Below are positions 1 through 5,158 of a DNA stretch of 5,158 nt, one piece after another (positions within the stretch are counted from its first letter, which is position 1; each line of letters opens with the position of its first letter). A program made the translations under genes and the position numbers. Origin of the DNA: Deltaproteobacteria bacterium (lineage in GTDB: Bacteria; Desulfobacterota; DSM-4660; Desulfatiglandales; Desulfatiglandaceae). The DNA lies in contig QMLZ01000230.1 of NCBI GenBank assembly GCA_003646995.1, positions 1 to 5,158 on the forward strand. Direction: 5' to 3'. Below the pieces are notes generated by a model, which was not told where the DNA came from, did no database searches, and saw only the letters and a list, made by a program, of their open reading frames with translations.

Positions 1-189
1 CCCACCATGATCCTGGGGATACTTCGGCTTTGGGCGCTGCGGATCCCGTTGAGCTACGTCTTCGCGTTCCCCCTGGGCTGGGGCGACACGGGGGTTTGGT
101 GGGGGATGTCGCTTTCAAATGTCGTCTCAGGCCTGGCGGCCCTGGGGCTCCTTTGGTCCGGCACCTGGCAGCGCCGCGTGGTGGAATGA
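1..189 (+). CDS. MATE family efflux transporter, C-terminal end (partial)
   Basis: This is the last 62 codons of a gene that starts upstream of the window; the frame is open from base 1 and ends at TGA 187-189. The translation is hydrophobic, with two probable membrane segments: one around LWALRIPLSYVFAF, then a glycine/tryptophan loop (GWGDTGVWWG), then one around SNVVSGLAALGLL. A basic tail (WQRRVVE) follows. The pattern R-hP-hxYhhxh-G-xxGVWxGhxxSNhhxxhxxhhhhxxGxW is typical of the final two helices of MATE (NorM/DinF-like) transporters, which export drugs or metabolites across the inner membrane in exchange for Na+ or H+. The G+C content is high (about 63% in a sampled 60-nt stretch), like the other flank. 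It appears functionally unrelated to the genes that follow. The family call is by pattern recognition on a short fragment, so other polytopic flippases of the MOP superfamily are possible. Confidence 0.72.
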   Translation, partial: PTMILGILRLWALRIPLSYVFAFPLGWGDTGVWWGMSLSNVVSGLAALGLLWSGTWQRRVVE

Positions 190-204
190 CCACCCCCAAG
201 CCCT

Positions 205-217
205 AAGGCACCGCCTT
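205..217 (+). terminator. Weak candidate hairpin after the transporter gene
   Basis: AAGGC (205-209) and GCCTT (213-217) form a perfect 5-bp stem with a 3-nt ACC loop, 15 nt after the transporter stop codon. It is followed by a pyrimidine-rich stretch (TTCGTCTTCT) rather than a clean T run. It could be a weak intrinsic terminator separating the transporter from the next operon, but the stem is short and may be chance. Confidence 0.25.
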
Positions 218-272
218 TCGTCTTCTGTGGTTGTTTTAGGGTAAACTTTTCCAGCATGGCGAAAGGGGGACA

Positions 273-1058
273 ATGCCGAGGGGAAGGAAGAGAGGGAGGA
301 GAAAAGATAACCTCGAGGTAAACGACTTCCGTCACGAGGAAGCCACGCGAAAGAACAACCTACCAGCCGGCTTGGCTTCTATATACGAGGTGCGTGAACG
401 GGGGACAACGCAGTATCAATATGATCCACACTTAGATCCGCAACTGGTTTGGGCTGGCAAGGCGGAGCATACCTCCTTTGAAGTCGACGTAGTTCCGCTG
501 CATATCCACGAGTACATCTCCCCTAAAGCCATCCTCAGAGCCGTGCGCCGACCGGAAGCCTTGCAACTTGACCTCTTCGGTGAAACACCACTTCCTGCGG
601 ACCAACAGGTAGAGTTTTACAAACACGAAGTTGGCTGGACTAACCGATTGATCTTGGGTGACTCGCTCCTGGTAATGAATTCACTCTTGGTCAAAGAAGG
701 AATGGCCGGCAAGGTGCAGATGATCTACATGGACCCGCCCTATGGCATCAAATATTCCTCAAACTTCCAGCCCCGTATCGACCGGAGGGACGTGAAGGAC
801 GAGGATGTTACTACCTGGTTCCTGTACACCGACTACGACGGCAAGACCTTCCACATCTGCCAAGCGTTCTTCCCCGGCGACAACAAAGCTTGGGAAAAGC
901 TGCAACGAGCGCTGAAAGCAACTATCCCTCCGGAAACTTTCGAGCAAATGCGTGGCGCCGTTTCTTTCCCTTTCAAACCTGGCGAGCACAAACGCATTGC
1001 CGTGAAAGTGATAGACTTCCGGGGGAATGAGGTGGTGAGGATAGTACAGGCGGAGTAG
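273..1058 (+). pseudogene. Adenine-specific DNA methyltransferase with a large internal deletion
   Basis: The 261-codon reading frame looks like both ends of a much longer (roughly 900-residue) site-specific DNA methyltransferase of a type III-like restriction-modification system. Residues 50-175 carry family signatures: YDPHLDPQLVWAGKAEH, then NRLILGDSLLVMNSLL, then motif IV DPPYGIKY (DPPY at 154-157), then RRDVKDED. From about residue 178 the text jumps to what resembles the family's extreme C-terminus (TTWFLYTDYDGKTF, AFFPGDNKAWEKL, GEHKRIAVKVID). In beta-class enzymes the AdoMet-binding FxGxG motif I lies after motif IV. It is absent here, so the product should not methylate DNA. A purine-rich stretch (262-269) lies just upstream of the ATG. 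The gene is co-directional with the downstream module, 22 nt away. The frame is intact, so a short protein may still be made. The family is recalled from memory; the deletion is inferred from missing motifs and length. Confidence 0.8.
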
Positions 1059-1066
1059 TCGAGAAC

Positions 1067-1071
1067 GGAGG
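1067..1071 (+). promoter_or_regulatory. Ribosome binding site for the cold-shock/ATPase gene
   Basis: GGAGG lies 9 nt before the ATG at 1081, in the 22-nt gap after the methyltransferase remnant. It supports that start, which also places the cold-shock domain at the exact N-terminus as expected. No separate promoter is visible in the gap, so the module may be read from upstream or from a promoter within the remnant gene. Confidence 0.75.
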
Positions 1072-1080
1072 CAACAGGTC

Positions 1081-3339
1081 ATGGCAACTGGGAGAATTAA
1101 AGTATGGCTTGATCATCGAGGGTTTGGATTTATCGTCACAGAAGGCTCTCCTGATATATTCGTACATATCTCGCAGGTTAATTACAGGCCTGTGCAACCC
1201 GGGGATATTGTGACTTTTGACCTGCAATTTGACGCTCAAAGTCGCCCGCGAGCAACGAATGTGAGGAAAGTTGAGCGGGGCACTCCCCTATCAATCTGGG
1301 AGGACCTACCAGAGGTTCGAGCAAAGAAAGCACGCGAGATTTTCAGCGAAGCTCTAATTGCCCGTAACGAAAAAGATTATAAGCGCGCTCGCAAATTCTT
1401 TGAGGATGCAATCTCACTTAGTCCGGAAAAAAATTTCTTTGATGCCTATGCAGCTATGGAGAAAAATTTGGGTGATTGGGATAAAGTTCGAGAAATTTAT
1501 CGTAAGGCAAGGCAATATCATCCACACGATGTTTCAATTTTGGAAAGCCTTGCCATGGCCGAAAGAAAGGCCGGAAATCTTGAGAGGTGCATAGAAATTC
1601 TGGAGTCAGCATTAAGGGAATACCCAGAGAGAGCCTCTTTACATATAAACTTCGCTCAGGTTCTTGTGGATCAAGCAGAACATACAGGAAGCTTTGAAAT
1701 TCTTAGCGAAGCTAAGGAACACTTCACAATGGCTGATCAGCTATTCCGCGGCCGTCTCAACATAAAAGAACGCAGACATTATCATAAATTTTGGATTCTT
1801 CATCAAAGGCGCAGTCGTCTGGCTTGGCTTTTATTCCGAAATGTAGGCTTTAAGTTTGTCAAGTGGCGTGTCAACTTCCCTCCTAAGGCCAATGCTCCTT
1901 CGGATGCCTGGATACTGATGGACCCTCGCCAGAGCAAGTTTTCTCGACCCTATTCCCTTGATGGGTTGGTGCTGCTTTATTGCCACTATGCTCAGGAAAT
2001 AACTGAATCAGGGGTTCGTAGGGGCGAAGAATGCTTAAAAGAGCGCGCAGCAGAGGACCCAAATGTGAAGCCTGACTTACTCTTCATAGTTCTTCCTGAG
2101 ATTGAGCCTTTAAAACATTATCTGAGACTTTTGCTTGAAGATCCAGAAAGTCACCCCACAGTAGTGCCTATTGAGGAATCCAAAATCAACGAGATCCTTG
2201 CTGATAATAACCCTGAGGCCCTAACCCGCTATCTTGAGCAGCTGTTAAGCGAGTGGATTTTCCGGCGTGACCTTTACAAAGGTAATTTTCCTGTGTCTGG
2301 GAGACGATTTTTTGGCCGAGAGAGGGAAATTGGAATATTAAATCAGAGCATTGATGAAGGACGGTCTATGGGAATTTTTGGATTAAGAAAATCAGGCAAG
2401 ACTTCTTTACTTTACCAATTAAGACTAATCAGGAAAGGAGACATCGTCGCTTATGTTGACCCTGAGGCATCTCCGATAAGTGACTGTTCTTGGATTTGCT
2501 GGAGGACTGTTCAGGAGTGGGCACAACAAGTAAAAGCAGATACAAAATCCTTATCTTTGACAAAAGTTCAGTCAGAGGAAAAGCTTCCTGATTGGTCTAA
2601 AATATTGAAGGGCTTTTCATCAGATCTGCGAACCTTAATATCCAAGGTTTCGCCAGATGCTAAACTTATTCTCATGCTCGATGAAATTGAGAAAGTGATG
2701 CCAACGAAAGGAGAAGGGTGGGCTCATAGTTTGGAATTTTTCCGTTTCTTGAGGGGTGCCGCACAACAGTCCCAGGGAAAGCTTGTTACCATCGTGGCAG
2801 GTGCAAATCCGGCCATTTGTGAAATGGCTCAGTGGAATGGTGAAGATAATCCAGTTTTCCAATTTTTCGAGGAGATGTTCTTGCCATTACTGCCAGAAAA
2901 CGAATGTAGGGAGATGATCGTCACCCTGGGAGAAGGCATGGGGGTTGAGTGGGAAGAAGAGGCCCTGAAAATTGTGTATAGGCTGTCCGGAGGGCATCCT
3001 TTTATTACTCGACGCCTCTGCAGTGCTATCGTGAATCGGTTTTCTGAAAGACCTCTCCGCGTCACTTCGAGTATGGTTGAGAAAGCGGAGGTGGAGTTGC
3101 TCATGGAAGTTAATGAGTTGTTCAATGAGATAAAGGAGCGCCTACAGCGTGACTACCCCGATGAGTGGGAAGTTTTGGAAGCTATAGCAAGCGGTTTCTC
3201 TGTGAGTGAAATTAAGCAACTCGTTCCCACTTACTCCCGGGCGCTTCGTCATCTTGAGGGATATCAGTTGATCGAGCTGACGGAGGATCGGCCGAAATTC
3301 AAGATCTCACTCCTGGAAAAGTGGTTAGTGGAGGGATAA
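1081..3339 (+). CDS. Cold-shock domain / TPR-HAT / STAND-type ATPase multidomain protein
   Basis: This is a 752-residue soluble protein with no signal peptide or membrane segment. Residues 1-65 form a cold-shock domain with RNP1-like GFGFI (14-18) and RNP2-like DIFVHIS (25-31), a single-stranded RNA/DNA-binding fold. Residues about 83-222 hold three or four TPR repeats, partly HAT-like (GDWDKVREIYRKA; GNLERCIEILESAL). Residues about 225-400 are unassigned. The ATPase spans about 400-650: FFGRERE (410-416), Walker A GLRKSGKTS (434-442), Walker B LILMLDEIE (DE at 534-535), a sensor-like strand ending VAGANP, and SGGHPF (636-641) typical of STAND/archaeal-type NTPases. A winged helix covers about 695-752. 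It is followed after 2 nt by a related ATPase-HEPN gene, so the two probably work together. The region is lower in G+C than its flanks, which suggests transfer. I infer a nucleic-acid-sensing regulator or scaffold, possibly antiviral. I do not recognise it as a named system. Confidence 0.88.
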   Translation: MATGRIKVWLDHRGFGFIVTEGSPDIFVHISQVNYRPVQPGDIVTFDLQFDAQSRPRATNVRKVERGTPLSIWEDLPEVRAKKAREIFSEALIARNEKDYKRARKFFEDAISLSPEKNFFDAYAAMEKNLGDWDKVREIYRKARQYHPHDVSILESLAMAERKAGNLERCIEILESALREYPERASLHINFAQVLVDQAEHTGSFEILSEAKEHFTMADQLFRGRLNIKERRHYHKFWILHQRRSRLAWLLFRNVGFKFVKWRVNFPPKANAPSDAWILMDPRQSKFSRPYSLDGLVLLYCHYAQEITESGVRRGEECLKERAAEDPNVKPDLLFIVLPEIEPLKHYLRLLLEDPESHPTVVPIEESKINEILADNNPEALTRYLEQLLSEWIFRRDLYKGNFPVSGRRFFGREREIGILNQSIDEGRSMGIFGLRKSGKTSLLYQLRLIRKGDIVAYVDPEASPISDCSWICWRTVQEWAQQVKADTKSLSLTKVQSEEKLPDWSKILKGFSSDLRTLISKVSPDAKLILMLDEIEKVMPTKGEGWAHSLEFFRFLRGAAQQSQGKLVTIVAGANPAICEMAQWNGEDNPVFQFFEEMFLPLLPENECREMIVTLGEGMGVEWEEEALKIVYRLSGGHPFITRRLCSAIVNRFSERPLRVTSSMVEKAEVELLMEVNELFNEIKERLQRDYPDEWEVLEAIASGFSVSEIKQLVPTYSRALRHLEGYQLIELTEDRPKFKISLLEKWLVEG
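3330..3335 (+). promoter_or_regulatory. Ribosome binding site that fixes the start of the ATPase-HEPN gene
   Basis: GGAGGG lies 6 nt before ATG 3342 and overlaps the last codons of the upstream gene, whose TAA is 3337-3339. This strongly favours ATG 3342 over the in-frame GTG at 3321, which would put the start inside the upstream gene and upstream of this site. The arrangement implies translational coupling of the two ATPase genes. Confidence 0.85.
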
Positions 3340-3341
3340 CT

Positions 3342-4844
3342 ATGCAAAATCCATACCATTGGCTCATCGTCAATCCGGACCTGTTCTATGGGTCCGAGCG
3401 ATTGAAGATGGTCAAGGAGATCATATCCGGGATATTTAGGTGCGAATCCTTTGCTATTGTCGGTGGAAGGAGATTAGGTAAGACCACTTTACTGCGTCGG
3501 TTAGAAAAAGAGATTAGGAGAACCTGTCCAGCCCTCCTTCCGGTTTATATTGACGCGCAGGCCATGCCGGGCGCCTCCTCATCGGGAGAGGCGTTTGAAT
3601 GGATTCGGGGATGCGTCGAAAACACCATTCACGCGGACTTGACCGGTAACAATCGCCATCTGGGGGGATGGATACCAGCAGCTACAGACAAGGCCAATTG
3701 CTTAAAATTAGTGCTGCTTTTTGATGAGTTTGACTCCTTCCGCGAATACGCATGGTGCTCCACCTTCTTCAACAATTTGAGGGCTTTGATACACAATACT
3801 CCTGGAATATCCGAAAAATTGAGCGTGGTCGTGGCCGGAGCCAGAACTATGCAAACGTTGCGTGATAGTCCTGGATCTCCTTTGGCAAATGTGCTGACGT
3901 GGCGATACTTGTCCTTACTTAATGAGGCTGACACGAAACGAATGGTGCACGAACCTACAGCTGGCCGATTTTCTCCCGAAGTGGGTGAAAGAGTGTGGTC
4001 TGAAAGTGGGGGACATCCATTTATTATTCAATTTCTTATGTACCACCTGTGCGAGTGGGAGAGAGAGTTAGGGGTCGAACAAGCCTTAGAAATGGCTAAG
4101 AATAAGCTTATAGAAGAACATGACATCCTATTTAGGCAATGGTGGTTCGACCATATTGAGGAGAAGGAACGAGAAGTTTATCGAACACTGCGCAGAGGAA
4201 GAATGACCGTAGAACAAATAGCTAAAGATTTAGGCTACAAAGAGAGTATAATTCGTGAGCTTATAAAAACTCTTTTATATATTGGTCTTGTGAGAAGGGA
4301 GGAGGGACTCTATGCTATTTCAGGCGAGATATTTGACAAATGGGTGCAAGATAACGATGTCGAGAAACAGCGTGACGAAGTGAAACTTGCGCCAGCAAGT
4401 CATTCATTGCACGAGCTATTTGATGAGGTTGAGAAGGCGATAAGGGAATTTGTCACCATTCGGCTAATACAGATTAATGAATTAAAAAACCTTCCCAAAA
4501 TATTCCCAGACCAAGTCCAGAAAGCTAACGAAATCTACAGGAAGGAACGAGGCGTTGACCAGGATTGTCCTTTGGAGGAGATACTACTATTCAGTGACTT
4601 TGCATTTCCTTTCGAGATTGTGCTTAGATTTTGGAAAAGCTTCTACGGAGCATTTTCGCAAACACGCGATAAGATTTTGGGGCGTGATGTAAATAAAGCA
4701 AAGCAACGTTTCGAAGAAAGAAAGGAAGTTCTCACCGTAATAAGAAATAAGATTAGACATTCCAGATCGATTACTGATGACGAAAGAAACAAGGCCAGAG
4801 TGTTCTGTCGAGACCTGCTTCAACTCCTTCCTAACAAAGAGTGA
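3342..4844 (+). CDS. STAND/archaeal-type ATPase with C-terminal HEPN ribonuclease-like domain
   Basis: This is a 500-residue soluble protein. The ATPase core covers residues about 12-260: Walker A GGRRLGKTT (41-49, K47), Walker B LVLLFDEFD (D128, E129), a sensor-like strand LSVVVAGAR (160-168) and SGGHPF (222-227). All of these are shared with the upstream protein. A winged helix follows at about 273-335 (MTVEQIAKDLGYKESIIRELIKTL). Residues about 353-496 are a helical domain with FPFEIVLRFWKSFY and then VIRNKIRHSRS. R468-N469-x3-H473 fits the RNxxxH catalytic motif of HEPN ribonucleases, and the layout resembles Swt1/Apea-type HEPN domains. ATP-driven conformational change releasing RNase activity would be a typical abortive-infection logic. 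The start is set by a strong RBS 6 nt upstream, with a 2-nt gap to the partner gene. G+C is about 37% near the 3' end, then jumps to about 67% just past the stop. The HEPN call rests on the motif and predicted helices; RNase activity is inferred. Confidence 0.87.
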   Translation: MQNPYHWLIVNPDLFYGSERLKMVKEIISGIFRCESFAIVGGRRLGKTTLLRRLEKEIRRTCPALLPVYIDAQAMPGASSSGEAFEWIRGCVENTIHADLTGNNRHLGGWIPAATDKANCLKLVLLFDEFDSFREYAWCSTFFNNLRALIHNTPGISEKLSVVVAGARTMQTLRDSPGSPLANVLTWRYLSLLNEADTKRMVHEPTAGRFSPEVGERVWSESGGHPFIIQFLMYHLCEWERELGVEQALEMAKNKLIEEHDILFRQWWFDHIEEKEREVYRTLRRGRMTVEQIAKDLGYKESIIRELIKTLLYIGLVRREEGLYAISGEIFDKWVQDNDVEKQRDEVKLAPASHSLHELFDEVEKAIREFVTIRLIQINELKNLPKIFPDQVQKANEIYRKERGVDQDCPLEEILLFSDFAFPFEIVLRFWKSFYGAFSQTRDKILGRDVNKAKQRFEERKEVLTVIRNKIRHSRSITDDERNKARVFCRDLLQLLPNKE

Positions 4845-4853
4845 AAATAATGG

Positions 4854-5158
4854 ATGCTCGTTGATAACCCCATCATCAACTCGCCCTTTGAGGAGCCCGC
4901 TCGTTACTGGGCCTATAAAGAGGGGCAGCCGGCCCTGAAGGAAGGCAGGCGGCTGGCAGGTTATTACCTCAAGGCCCGCACACGTGGTCCACAGGCAGCT
5001 CTTTTGGAAGAGGAATTTGTCCCCCTGGAGCTGGTGAACACCATCCGCTAGCGGGTGAAAGAGTGGCGGGAAAAGAAGGGATATGCGCCCCTGGAACGGA
5101 ACCACTTTTGGGGCCAATTTCGGCTAACGTTTTGGGGACAAACCCCTCACTTGCAAGA
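4854..5158 (+). pseudogene. Helicase/restriction subunit N-terminus, interrupted by in-frame TAG (partial)
   Basis: The translation begins MLVDNPIINSPFEEPARYW and continues through EGRRLAGYYL and FVPLELVNTIR to TAG at 5049-5051. The NPIxNSPFEEPxRxW/F and EGRR signatures match my memory of the start of large DEAD/DEAH-type helicase-restriction proteins encoded beside this class of adenine methyltransferase (BPTD_3080-like or type III Res-like, around 1000 residues). The same frame resumes directly after the TAG with RVKEWREKKGY, which is what the family has after VN-IR. The stop is therefore a nonsense mutation (or a sequencing error), not the natural end. After about 5085 the resemblance fades although the frame stays open to the window end. 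There is no good RBS before ATG 4854, only 9 nt after the upstream stop, so the original 5' end may have been trimmed. None of the helicase or nuclease motifs lie in the window, so the family call is moderate. Confidence 0.68.
5106..5141 (+). repeat. Short tandem-spaced direct repeat, TTTTGGGGNCAA
   Basis: TTTTGGGGCCAA (5106-5117) recurs as TTTTGGGGACAA (5130-5141), with one mismatch and a 24-nt period. It lies where similarity to the helicase/restriction family fades. Regularly spaced short repeats of this kind occur near the ends of some insertion sequences (for example IS21-type), so this may be the edge of a mobile element continuing past the window. It could also be chance. Confidence 0.35.

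Noticed and set aside
231..260. Possible sigma-70 promoter before the methyltransferase remnant (TTGTTT at 231-236)
   Set aside because: No convincing -10 box at 16-18 nt spacing; the bases there are CATGGC-like.
54..335. Minus-strand open frame of 93 codons
   Set aside because: It spans the end of the transporter, the gap and the start of the methyltransferase remnant antisense; the protein is low-complexity proline/arginine-rich with no recognisable domain or RBS.
266..408. Repeated GGGGACAA at 266-273 and 401-408, also at 5134-5141
   Set aside because: An 8-mer scattered at irregular distances in G-rich sequence; the flanks do not match, so chance is the simplest explanation.
3321..3341. 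In-frame GTG start for the ATPase-HEPN gene, giving 7 extra residues
   Set aside because: It lies within the upstream gene, upstream of the strong GGAGGG site that is ideally placed for ATG 3342.
4587..5117. Minus-strand open frame of 176 codons over the HEPN region and the helicase fragment
   Set aside because: It is antisense to two better-supported genes, has no recognisable domain, and crosses the compositional boundary.
1..5158. tRNA, rRNA, CRISPR array or integrase attachment site
   Set aside because: No cloverleaf-like sequence, no regularly spaced long repeats and no integrase or transposase gene seen; the module borders show no evident direct repeats by eye.

Overview
The window is bacterial, with dense co-directional genes on the + strand, Shine-Dalgarno sites and very short gene gaps. 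The phylum cannot be fixed from it. The G+C-rich flanks and the gene families would fit a Chloroflexota-like or other environmental, possibly thermophilic, bacterium, but this is only a loose inference.

Layout: (1) 1-189 is the 3' end of a MATE-type multidrug/Na+ efflux transporter. (2) 190-272 is a short intergenic gap with one weak hairpin. (3) 273-1058 is a collapsed adenine-specific DNA methyltransferase of a restriction-modification system. Its N-terminal ~177 residues, including DPPY, are joined in frame to what looks like the last ~85 residues, and the middle of the enzyme is missing. (4) 1081-3339 encodes a 752-residue multidomain protein: cold-shock domain, TPR/HAT-like repeats, an unassigned middle domain, a STAND/archaeal-type P-loop ATPase and a C-terminal winged helix. 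(5) 3342-4844 encodes a 500-residue partner with a related ATPase core, a winged helix and a C-terminal HEPN-like domain carrying the RNxxxH ribonuclease motif. (6) 4854-5158 is the 5' end of the helicase/restriction subunit normally partnered with the methyltransferase. It is broken by an in-frame TAG, and recognisable coding continues for about ten codons past the stop.

The strongest observation is that genes 4 and 5 form a tight unit: a 2-nt gap, with the downstream RBS overlapping the upstream stop region. They are clearly poorer in G+C (about 37% in sampled stretches) than the flanks (about 57-67%). They sit exactly between two decayed halves of a restriction-modification operon. A nucleic-acid-binding, repeat-bearing ATPase paired with an ATPase-HEPN RNase is a plausible undescribed abortive-infection-type defence module: protein 4 as sensor or scaffold, protein 5 as RNA-cleaving effector. 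The domains and motifs are read from the sequence. The defence role and the division of labour are inference.
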